Shown here one piece after another: positions 6,497 to 11,317 of a DNA stretch of 11,317 bases. The stretch spans positions 1 to 11,317 of the forward strand of contig JAITAX010000001.1 in NCBI GenBank assembly GCA_031283865.1, given 5' to 3'. The stretch comes from Eubacteriales Family XIII. Incertae Sedis bacterium (GTDB lineage Bacteria; Bacillota; Clostridia; Peptostreptococcales; Anaerovoracaceae). The notes beneath the pieces are model-generated. The model made no database searches. It had not been told where the DNA came from and was given only the letters and a program-made list of their open reading frames with translations. A program made the translations under genes and the position numbers. Position 1 is the stretch's first letter, and each line of letters begins with the position of its first letter.

Positions 6497-7747
6497 ATGG
6501 AAAGATTGGAGGGTTCCTGCATTATCGGTCAGTCCGGAGGTCCCACGGCGGTAATCAACGCGAGCGTGCTGGGCTGCGTCGAGGCGGCGCTGCGCTCGGA
6601 CTGCATTCGCAAGGTTTACGGCGCGGCCCACGGCATCACGGGCGTACTCAACGACAGGCTCTACGATTTGACGATTGAGGACCCGGCGGAGCTTGCGCGC
6701 ATCAAATACACGCCGTCCGCCATTTTGGGTTCCTGTCGCTACAAACTCGCGGATTTTATGACGGACGATACGGATTATCTGCGCCTGCTGGACGCGTTCA
6801 GGCGATATGACGTCCGATACTTCTTTTACGTCGGCGGCAATGATTCGATGGACACCTGCAGCAAGATCAGCGCGTTTTTGGCGCAGAACGACTATGCGTG
6901 CAGGATTATAGGCATACCCAAGACCATCGACAACGACCTGGTCTTGACGGATCACTGCCCCGGCTACGGCAGCGCGGCCAAATATGTGGCGACCACCTGC
7001 ATGGAGGTGAGCTTGGACGCCAAGGTATACAATAACGGCTCCGTTACCGTGCTGGAGATCATGGGAAGAAACGCGGGCTGGCTGACCGCGGCCTCCGCGC
7101 TGGCCTGTCGCAAGGGCCTTGGTCCCGATTTGATATACCTGCCCGAAATTCCGTTCGATCTTGCGGATTTCATAGCGGATACCGCGCGGGCGCACGAGCG
7201 GCAGCGCGATGTCGTGGTCGTGGTCTCGGAGGGCATCCGCGATAAGAACGGCGACTACATCTCATCGTATTTCTCGGATATAAGCAGAAACAAGGACGAT
7301 TTCGGCCATGCGCAAATGGGCGGCCTCGCCGCGAACCTCGCGAATTTCGCGCATACGAAGATCGGCGTCAAGGCCCGCGGCATTGAACTCTCCCTTTTGC
7401 AGCGCTGCGCCGCGCACGTCGCGTCGGCCACGGACATCGAGGAGGCGTACATGGCGGGTCGGGCGGCCTTTGAAGCGGCTGAAGCAGGCGCCGGCGACAA
7501 GATGGTCGCCTTTACGCGCGCCGACGGACCCGCATACAGCTGCAAGACGACGCTCGCGGACCTTGTGGATGTGGCCAACGCAGAGAAACGCGTGCCGCGC
7601 GAGTGGATCAACGAGGCGGGCAACGGGTTGCTGCAACCCTTTGTCGAGTACGCCCTGCCGCTGATCCAAGGCGAGACGGCGCTCGAAACGGAGGACGGCC
7701 TGCCGCGCTTCGCGAAGCTGAAGAAGATCGCGGCGCGCGAGGTTTGA
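6497..7747 (+). CDS. pfp: Diphosphate-dependent 6-phosphofructokinase (Pfp type)
   Basis: A 416-residue cytosolic phosphofructokinase phosphorylating fructose 6-phosphate to the 1,6-bisphosphate. N-terminal GQSGGPTAVINAS (11-23) is the phosphate-donor loop. GGNDSMDT (113-120) has Asp116 where ATP-using enzymes carry the Gly of GGDGS, and PKTIDND (141-147) has Lys142 where they carry Gly. Both features mark the PPi-dependent type, which is reversible and uses no ATP. Asp145 is the expected catalytic base and MGRNAGW (189-195) binds the substrate. The remainder (VVVSEGI, GGLAANLA, GIELSLLQR) fits the family of about 400-residue clostridial enzymes. The Asn115 in place of the usual Asp of GGDD is a noticeable variation but seems common in this subgroup. 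Start chosen at the ATG at 6497 with GGAAGGAAG about 8 nt upstream, 31 bp after ilvN, so the two probably share a transcript. PPi use is inferred from residues. Confidence 0.92.
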   Translation: MERLEGSCIIGQSGGPTAVINASVLGCVEAALRSDCIRKVYGAAHGITGVLNDRLYDLTIEDPAELARIKYTPSAILGSCRYKLADFMTDDTDYLRLLDAFRRYDVRYFFYVGGNDSMDTCSKISAFLAQNDYACRIIGIPKTIDNDLVLTDHCPGYGSAAKYVATTCMEVSLDAKVYNNGSVTVLEIMGRNAGWLTAASALACRKGLGPDLIYLPEIPFDLADFIADTARAHERQRDVVVVVSEGIRDKNGDYISSYFSDISRNKDDFGHAQMGGLAANLANFAHTKIGVKARGIELSLLQRCAAHVASATDIEEAYMAGRAAFEAAEAGAGDKMVAFTRADGPAYSCKTTLADLVDVANAEKRVPREWINEAGNGLLQPFVEYALPLIQGETALETEDGLPRFAKLKKIAAREV

Positions 7748-7794
7748 GCGGACGGCCCGGGCCGCAGAGCACGCCTGCCCAACAGTTGAAACAA

Positions 7795-7820
7795 GGAAAT
7801 GCAGACGGGAAATGCAGACG
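7795..7820. repeat. 13-bp perfect tandem duplication
   Basis: GGAAATGCAGACG occurs twice back to back in the short gap between pfp and the tRNA gene. It contains no convincing gene; a 24-codon frame beginning at the first ATG (7799) has no usable ribosome binding site. The 10-bp palindrome GGCCCGGGCC (7754-7763) shortly after pfp has no loop and no U-tract, so I see no clear terminator for pfp. Confidence 0.6.
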
Positions 7821-7844
7821 GAGGTCAACCGGGCGAAAAAATCC

Positions 7845-7874
7845 TTGCGCTCCGGGCATCCGATGGATTATAAT
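7845..7874 (+). promoter_or_regulatory. Predicted promoter of the tRNA-Arg gene
   Basis: A perfect TATAAT at 7869-7874 is preceded at 18 bp by TTGCGC (7845-7850), a weak -35. Transcription would start near 7881, just before the leader hairpin and 32 nt before the mature tRNA. Confidence 0.5.
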
Positions 7875-7882
7875 TGAACAGA

Positions 7883-7906
7883 CGGCGGAGCGAGAACGCT
7901 CCGCCG
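7883..7906 (+). other. Leader hairpin immediately before tRNA-Arg
   Basis: CGGCGGAGCG and CGCTCCGCCG form a perfect 10-bp stem closed by AGAA. It ends 6 nt before the mature tRNA 5' end. No U-tract follows, so it is not a normal terminator for pfp. It may assist precursor folding or processing, or be a boundary element. Confidence 0.6.
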
Positions 7907-7912
7907 CGTCAC

Positions 7913-7988
7913 GCCCCCGTAGCTCAGAGGATAGAGCGTCGGTTTCCTAAACCGTGCGTCGGATGTTCGAATCATCTCGGGGGCGCCA
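7913..7988 (+). tRNA. tRNA-Arg (anticodon CCT/CCU)
   Basis: A full cloverleaf can be drawn. The acceptor stem GCCCCCG/CGGGGGC has 7 perfect pairs, the D arm is GCTC/GAGC with loop AGAGGATA, and the anticodon loop TTCCTAA carries CCT at 7946-7948. The T arm is GGATG/CATCT with loop TTCGAAT. Base G7985 is the discriminator and CCA is encoded (7986-7988). The anticodon stem has one T-T mismatch at its outer pair and the T stem one G-T pair. It decodes the Arg codon AGG. This isoacceptor gene is a frequent integration target, which matters for the unusual DNA that follows. Confidence 0.95.
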
Positions 7989-7997
7989 GACTACCTA

Positions 7998-8043
7998 CCA
8001 TCTATTGATACAAGGAATTGTAGCGATGGGTGGTTTTCTTTTT
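7998..8043 (+). terminator. Likely terminator after tRNA-Arg
   Basis: CCATC (7998-8002) pairs with GATGG (8025-8029), and inside it TACAA (8009-8013) pairs with TTGTA (8018-8022) around GGAA. Outer CC/GG pairs can extend the stem across a small mismatch. A T-rich tract, TTTTCTTTTT (8034-8043), follows. It lies 10 nt beyond the tRNA CCA end. Confidence 0.55.
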
Positions 8044-8088
8044 GCGCGGAATGGCTTGAAATCAAGGGGTTTCGGGCGTGCAGGGCGG

Positions 8089-8311
8089 GTGGCGGAATGC
8101 CACGGGCAGAGCGCGGCTGAATGGATTAAGTGGCTTTCGCCGTTCAGGCTACGGCTACTGTTCAACGATTCCCCCTTGTTCTCGCAAAAATGCACACAGC
8201 AAAAGGCAAATCGTTGAACAGTAAGGGGAATCGTTTGACCGTAGCCGAGGGGTGTGCATTTCGGTTTCCGTAATGCAGACATACTTCGAATCATCGCTAC
8301 GCTACCTCGGC
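8089..8311. repeat. Cluster of nested inverted repeats (structured non-coding region)
   Basis: This stretch holds no convincing gene. Perfect or near-perfect pairings are: GTGGC/GCCAC (8089-8103); CTGAATGG with CCGTTCAG (8117-8124, 8140-8147, one G-U); TACTGTTCAACGATT with its exact complement (8156-8170, 8209-8223, 15 bp); GGCTACGG with CCGTAGCC (8147-8154, 8239-8246), enclosing the previous one; TGCATT with AATGCA (8255-8260, 8272-8277) around CGG/CCG; and GCCGAGG with CCTCGGC (8244-8250, 8305-8311). AAATGCACAC (8189-8198) also pairs with 8252-8261. Near-tandem units of 20 bp begin AATCGTT at 8209 and 8229, and GGCTAC (8147-8158) and GCTAC (8296-8305) occur as tandem doubles. The same bases take part in alternative pairings. 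A structured RNA, a fold-back mobile-element remnant or a recombination site are possible. Confidence 0.6.
8241..8295 (+). pseudogene. tRNA-Arg-like relic sequence
   Basis: Three blocks match the tRNA-Arg gene in the same order: GTAGC (8241-8245), TCGGTTTCC (8261-8269) and TTCGAATCATC (8285-8295). The spacing of the first two is identical to the tRNA (20 bp) and that of the second two is 24 instead of 27 bp. A further CTCGGCGCC (8307-8315) recalls the acceptor end. It does not fold as a cloverleaf, so it is not a working tRNA. It may be a decayed partial copy left by integration or duplication, or chance similarity within a structured element. Confidence 0.35.
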
Positions 8312-8345
8312 GCCGCTTATAAGTCGAGCCCGTCCTCATAAATAC

Positions 8346-8375
8346 TTGACAAGTGAACGGTCGGTCACTTATACT
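8346..8375 (+). promoter_or_regulatory. Promoter of the tetR-flavodoxin cassette
   Basis: A perfect TTGACA (8346-8351) and TATACT (8370-8375) are 18 bp apart. The spacer is filled by a palindromic operator, so a bound repressor would block RNA polymerase. The ribosome binding site AAGGAG (8402-8407) precedes the tetR ATG by 9 nt. Confidence 0.8.
8351..8370. promoter_or_regulatory. Operator 1 for the adjacent TetR repressor
   Basis: AAGTGAACGGTCGGTCACTT matches its own reverse complement at 16 of 20 positions, with perfect 6-bp outer arms. It lies exactly between the -35 and -10 boxes. Binding by the downstream TetR protein is inferred from position and symmetry. Confidence 0.75.
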
Positions 8376-8377
8376 AT

Positions 8378-8397
8378 TAGTGAACGATTGGTAACTG
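8378..8397. promoter_or_regulatory. Operator 2 for the adjacent TetR repressor
   Basis: TAGTGAACGATTGGTAACTG repeats operator 1 with a few changes, centred 27 bp downstream of it, just after the predicted transcription start. Two sites at this spacing suggest co-operative or graded repression. Confidence 0.65.
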
Positions 8398-8416
8398 GTT
8401 CAAGGAGACTGTTTCA

Positions 8417-9028
8417 ATGGCTGACACCAAAGAGAATATACTGCAAGCCGCGCTAAGGCTTTTTGCGCAGGACGGATATGAGGCCGTGTCCGTCAGCGCA
8501 ATCGCCGCAGAGCTTGGCGTGACCAAGCCCGCGCTGTACAAGCACTACAAGAACAAGCGCGACATCTTCGATAGCATCGTCGAGCGGATGACAGAGGCAG
8601 ATATGCAAAAGGCAGCGGAGTTCGATGTTCCCATCGGAGCGTTTAAGGAGACGCCAGATGCCTGCCGTGAGGTGGCGCTTGGGAAGATAAGGGCGTTCAG
8701 CTTAGGGGTGTTCAGGTATTGGACAGAGGATGAGTTCGCGTCGTGCTTTCGCAGGATGTTGACCTTGGAACAGTACCGCAATCCGGAAATGGCGGCCTTG
8801 CTCAACAAGCATCTGACAGGTGGCGTCATCGACTATGCGGAGGTCTTGATACGCGAGGCGATAGCTTCCACTGGATACAGGGACAGGGACGTGAAGGTTC
8901 TGGCCATCGAGTATTTCGCGCCCATCTACCTGATGATGAACCTCTACGACAACGCGAAGAACAAGAAAGCCGTAGCGAAGATGGTGGAGAAGCACATCGG
9001 CTATTTCATGGAACCGTTGATGAGGTGA
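8417..9028 (+). CDS. TetR/AcrR-family transcriptional repressor
   Basis: A 203-residue repressor. The N-terminal TetR domain (about 6-50) has ILQAALRLFAQDGYEAVSV followed by the helix-turn-helix AIAAELGVTKPALYKHYKNK (29-48), with the family signature ALYKHYKNK. The C-terminal helical domain (about 60-200) would bind an unknown ligand; it contains several aromatic residues and a final GYFMEPLMR. It is the first gene of a cassette in which membrane protein, DUF6544-like protein and flavodoxin follow. Two palindromes at its own promoter indicate autoregulation and control of the whole cassette. Its TGA is 5 bp before the next ATG, and the next gene's ribosome binding site (GAGGTGA) lies across the tetR stop. 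The inducer cannot be read from the sequence. Confidence 0.93.
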   Translation: MADTKENILQAALRLFAQDGYEAVSVSAIAAELGVTKPALYKHYKNKRDIFDSIVERMTEADMQKAAEFDVPIGAFKETPDACREVALGKIRAFSLGVFRYWTEDEFASCFRRMLTLEQYRNPEMAALLNKHLTGGVIDYAEVLIREAIASTGYRDRDVKVLAIEYFAPIYLMMNLYDNAKNKKAVAKMVEKHIGYFMEPLMR

Positions 9029-9033
9029 AAGAC

Positions 9034-9906
9034 ATGAAGACAGTTTTGAAAATATTGGCGGTGAGCGCGGTGACCACCGTGTTCCGTATCGCAATCCAGA
9101 TGGTAATGCCGCAAGCGGAACAGAACGTGCTTGAGCCAAGCGTCTTTGTGACGAACGGCACTTTGCCAATCGCATTCGGCGTCTTGGCCCTGTTAGTGTA
9201 TGGCATACTGGCTGCGGCATTCTTGCTGTTCAACCGCGGGATTAGCGGAGACAGAATCGTCCGAGGCGTAAAGTACGGTGCTGCGCTGGCTTTCATCTGG
9301 GCGGTATTCCTGTTTGAGCAGCTTCCGCATGGCACTTCGTTTTTGCTGGACAACGTCCTATACGCTCTGGTAGACGGCTTCGCGCTGCTCATCATGGGGC
9401 TGCTGATTGGGCTGTTGCTTACAGAAAGGGATAACGGCGGCAAGACCGTTCGGGATGCAGCCTCCATTGCCGGCAAGGGCGCACCCGCGAAAACCGCCGC
9501 ATGGGTGTCCATCACGACGGTTGTATTCGTGCTTGGGCGTATGCTCCAATATAACGTGTTCGGCACCTACTCGTCGTTTGAAGCCAAGCCCGTAGTGACG
9601 ATACTATGGTGCATCGGTGCGGGAGCCGTTTCTGCCGGAGTGACGATTTGGCTTCGCAACCGCGCGGCGGCCACAGGCAGGTATCGCCACCCGCTTGCCA
9701 TCGCCTGTTCGCTGTTCGCGGTGAACCTCGCGTTCTTCAACTTCTTCATGCCTCTGGTACTTGACGTGAGCATCTTGGATTTGCTCGTCAGGACAGGGGT
9801 GGACATCGCTGCCATCGCACTTGGTCTGTTGATTGCGACATCGGCTGTGAAAGGGATGAAGCGTACGGCGATTGGGAGCCTGCCGGAAAGCGGGTCGGGC
9901 AGATGA
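9034..9906 (+). CDS. Polytopic membrane protein of unknown function (about 8 helices)
   Basis: 290 residues with hydrophobic segments near 4-24, 44-66, 82-97, 106-130, 155-175, 187-206, 218-240 and 250-270. A polar, basic loop (131-154, ERDNGGKTVRDAASIAGKGA) splits it into two halves of four helices. The C-terminal tail (273-290) is basic then Ser/Gly-rich. I see no transporter signature, no ATP-binding motif and no signal peptide cleavage site. The start ATG at 9034 is 5 bp after tetR, with GAGGTGA across the tetR stop; the stop overlaps the next start as ATGA, so the three genes are translationally coupled. Regulation by the adjacent TetR is likely. A role as exporter or membrane redox partner is possible but unsupported by a motif. 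Part of its C terminus (LLIATSA) recurs in a short ORF at 10776-10880. Confidence 0.85.
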   Translation: MKTVLKILAVSAVTTVFRIAIQMVMPQAEQNVLEPSVFVTNGTLPIAFGVLALLVYGILAAAFLLFNRGISGDRIVRGVKYGAALAFIWAVFLFEQLPHGTSFLLDNVLYALVDGFALLIMGLLIGLLLTERDNGGKTVRDAASIAGKGAPAKTAAWVSITTVVFVLGRMLQYNVFGTYSSFEAKPVVTILWCIGAGAVSAGVTIWLRNRAAATGRYRHPLAIACSLFAVNLAFFNFFMPLVLDVSILDLLVRTGVDIAAIALGLLIATSAVKGMKRTAIGSLPESGSGR

Positions 9907-10766
9907 CGGGGAGGAAAAAGAGAGTGGGTATTGCAGTCGGAATCGTGCTTGTTATAATCGGCGGTTTGGTGATTTTCGAGAGTGTCCCGTACAGCCCGCT
10001 AAAATCGGAGTTTCAAGCCGACGTGGACAGGCTCACGAGCGCAGAGAACACTGTATTCGATGAAGGCGAGTTGTTCAGCGAGAGCGATTTTGCCGACGTA
10101 CCGGAGGCGATACAGAGGTTCATCCAACATTCCGGCTACATCGGGACACCAAAGATGACATACATCAGACTGTCAATGAAGGATGTCCAGTTCAATCTGG
10201 ACGGACGAGATATGACCATCGACTACACGCTGTACGACTTCGCAGTGCGTCCGAACAGGACAGCGCTCATTGAAACGTCGTTTTATGGAATCCCCTTTGA
10301 TGGATATGACTATCTGGTTGATATGAACGCAGGCATGAGAGGCGTTCTGGGCAAAGTGGCCACCGTCGTTGACCAGACAGGAGAATTGATGGATAAAGCG
10401 CAGCTTGTAACGCTCTTGGGTGAAAGCCCGCTTTGTCCGTCCATCTGGCTTACCGACTATGTGACTTTGGAACATATCGACCAAAACCATGCGAGGGCGA
10501 CTATCACATATCAAGGAATCACGGCCAGTGGCATATTTACTGTGAATGAGGCTGGGGAGATAGCAACGTTTACTACCGACGACAGAGCGATGTCCGTGTC
10601 TGGCGGAGGGATGGATTATACGCCGTGGACTGGTGTTTTCGCAGACTACAGGGAGAATGACCGTGGTGTCCTGTTTCCTTGGCATATACAGGCGATGTGG
10701 AATCTCCCGCAAGGGGATTATGTCTATTTCGACGGGGATGTAGACACTGTGGAATATGGGGGCTGA
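9903..10766 (+). CDS. Membrane-anchored DUF6544-like protein
   Basis: 287 residues with a short basic N terminus (MTGRKKR), one hydrophobic helix (about 9-26) and a long predicted extracytoplasmic beta-rich domain. The opening VPEAIQRFIQHSGYIGTP (66-83), a central ESPLCPSIWLTD (174-185), the beta strands ARATITYQGITASGIFTVNE and the segment GEIATFTTDDRAM resemble what I recall of the DUF6544 family. That family has no established function; the assignment rests on recognised pattern and not a search. The start is the ATG at 9903, overlapping the previous stop (ATGA). No strong ribosome binding site is needed because of this coupling. The protein probably faces outside the membrane next to the eight-helix protein. 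A gap of 118 bp before the flavodoxin gene contains a 34-codon ORF. Confidence 0.8.
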   Translation: MTGRKKRVGIAVGIVLVIIGGLVIFESVPYSPLKSEFQADVDRLTSAENTVFDEGELFSESDFADVPEAIQRFIQHSGYIGTPKMTYIRLSMKDVQFNLDGRDMTIDYTLYDFAVRPNRTALIETSFYGIPFDGYDYLVDMNAGMRGVLGKVATVVDQTGELMDKAQLVTLLGESPLCPSIWLTDYVTLEHIDQNHARATITYQGITASGIFTVNEAGEIATFTTDDRAMSVSGGGMDYTPWTGVFADYRENDRGVLFPWHIQAMWNLPQGDYVYFDGDVDTVEYGG

Positions 10767-10775
10767 ACATAGGAC

Positions 10776-10880
10776 ATGAAGTGTCGAACCACGAAATATC
10801 AAGCCATGCTACTTGCCGTTAAATTGTTGATTGCGACATCGGCAGCAAAAGAAACTGGGAGGGGATTCACGGAGGAATGA
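10776..10880 (+). CDS. 34-residue ORF, possible remnant of a duplicated membrane-protein C terminus
   Basis: ATG at 10776 to TGA at 10878-10880. Residues about 15-22 (KLLIATSA) match the end of the eight-helix protein (GLLIATSA, 263-270). At the DNA level 19 bp are identical (10825-10843 and 9827-9845), with continued but weaker similarity after it. The ribosome binding site is poor (AGGA only 2 nt before ATG; a GGGGG 13 nt upstream). The ORF's end overlaps the ribosome binding site of the flavodoxin gene, so it may couple translation or may simply be a decayed duplicate. Whether it is expressed is uncertain. Confidence 0.35.
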   Translation: MKCRTTKYQAMLLAVKLLIATSAAKETGRGFTEE

Positions 10881-10884
10881 TGAT

Positions 10885-11317
10885 ATGAATACAGTGGTCA
10901 TTTACCAATCGCATTATGGCAGGACAAAGCAGTATGCGGAGTGGATTGCCGAAGAACTCGGCGCGGATAGTATCGAGCGCAGAGAAGCATCTGCCACCAT
11001 GCTCGCCGGATATGATTGCGCCGTCTACGGCGGTGGGCTGTACGCAGGCGGTATCCTCGGCGTTTCGTTTGTAGCAAAGAACCCGGTGAAAAACCTCGTC
11101 GTGTTCACGGTCGGACTCGCGGACCCGGCGGTCACAGACTACTCGGAGATCATGGACAGAGGCTTCCCGGATGGCGCGGGCAAGCCGTTGCGCGTGTTCC
11201 ACCTGCGCGGCGGCATCGACTACAAGGAGCTGTCGCTTATCCACAAGGGCATGATGGGCATGGTCAAGAAATCAGCCGAGAAGAAACCGGGAGCCGAGCG
11301 GTCGGACGAGGACAAGT
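10885..11317 (+). CDS. Flavodoxin-domain protein, truncated by the right edge
   Basis: 144 residues are visible and the frame remains open at the window end. The N terminus MNTVVIYQSHYGRTKQYAEWIA is the FMN phosphate-binding loop pattern of the flavodoxin_5 / protoporphyrinogen-oxidase-like family, in which SxYGxT binds FMN phosphate. YDCAVYGGGLYAGGILG (about 43-59) is the second FMN-contacting region, and NLVVFTVGLADP lies where these proteins have their fourth strand. FHLRGGIDYKELSLIHKGMMGM is typical of the subfamily. The start is the ATG at 10885, with GGAGG (10871-10875) 9 nt upstream; earlier ATGs at 10877 and 10880 stop at once. It would reduce or oxidise a small molecule or protein in the cytosol. 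As a likely member of the TetR-controlled cassette it points to redox or xenobiotic response, but substrate is unknown. Confidence 0.88.
   Translation, partial: MNTVVIYQSHYGRTKQYAEWIAEELGADSIERREASATMLAGYDCAVYGGGLYAGGILGVSFVAKNPVKNLVVFTVGLADPAVTDYSEIMDRGFPDGAGKPLRVFHLRGGIDYKELSLIHKGMMGMVKKSAEKKPGAERSDEDK

Noticed and set aside
7954..8217. 87-codon plus-strand frame starting inside tRNA-Arg
   Set aside because: Starts within the tRNA and passes through the terminator-like hairpin and half of the 15-bp inverted repeat; no family pattern.
8156..8223. Integron attC site, considered because of the long imperfect palindrome containing GTTCAAC
   Set aside because: The paired core sites and extrahelical bases of attC are not recognisable and no integron integrase or cassette gene is present.
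8244..8311. Second functional tRNA suggested by a 7-bp acceptor-like stem followed by GCCG
   Set aside because: No T arm can be paired around TTCGAAT, the central hairpin is not a 5+7 anticodon arm and the end is CCG and not CCA.
7995..8339. 114-codon minus-strand frame after the tRNA gene
   Set aside because: It runs through the inverted repeats and terminator-like hairpin, has an irregular composition and no ribosome binding site that I can see. I would reconsider it if a conserved homologue were found.
1..11317. CRISPR array, insertion sequence or prophage
   Set aside because: No regularly spaced repeats, no transposase, integrase or phage-like protein is found; the repeats seen are short and local.

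Overview
The window reads as chromosomal DNA of a GC-rich anaerobe, most likely a Clostridia-type Bacillota. The grounds are a four-subunit pyruvate:ferredoxin oxidoreductase, a PPi-type phosphofructokinase, strong AGGAGG-like ribosome binding sites and a REC-plus-Hpt hybrid histidine kinase. This placement is inferred from gene content and base composition; no taxonomic marker gene is present.

Layout. (1) At 2-310 (+) lies the 3' end of an unrecognised gene, converging on the next operon with only 8 bp between stops. (2) From 5672 down to 319 on the minus strand lies one operon, porC-porD-porA-porB followed by a membrane-bound hybrid sensor kinase (HisKA-HATPase-REC-Hpt). The kinase start overlaps the porB stop (ATGA), so a signalling protein is tied to central pyruvate metabolism. 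(3) About 300 bp at 5673-5979 hold divergent promoters for porC (perfect TATAAT) and ilvN, with a dyad midway between the two -35 boxes. (4) On the plus strand follow ilvN (acetolactate synthase regulatory subunit, without its catalytic ilvB here) and pfp (PPi-dependent phosphofructokinase), 31 bp apart. (5) A tRNA-Arg(CCU) gene at 7913-7988 has its own promoter and a hairpin leader, and encodes CCA.

(6) The 428 bp after the tRNA (7989-8416) contain no convincing gene but are dense in structure: a terminator-like hairpin, several nested inverted repeats (8089-8311) and a stretch collinear in three blocks with the tRNA-Arg gene itself. This may be a decayed insertion, a tRNA relic or a structured RNA. 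(7) From 8346 rightward runs an autoregulated-looking cassette: a TetR repressor with two operators at its promoter, an eight-helix membrane protein, a membrane-anchored DUF6544-like protein, a 34-codon ORF whose tail resembles the end of the membrane protein, and a flavodoxin-domain protein cut by the right edge.

Working together: Pfp feeds glycolysis while saving ATP, PorCDAB converts pyruvate to acetyl-CoA with reduced ferredoxin, and IlvN controls pyruvate entry into branched-chain amino acids, so the core genes surround the pyruvate node. The TetR cassette is a separate, probably inducible, envelope/redox module of unknown substrate placed downstream of a tRNA gene, a common site for acquired DNA. 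I see no CRISPR array, transposase, integrase or phage gene. The best candidates for something undescribed are the structured tRNA-adjacent region, the TetR/membrane/DUF6544/flavodoxin cassette and the por-coupled hybrid kinase.
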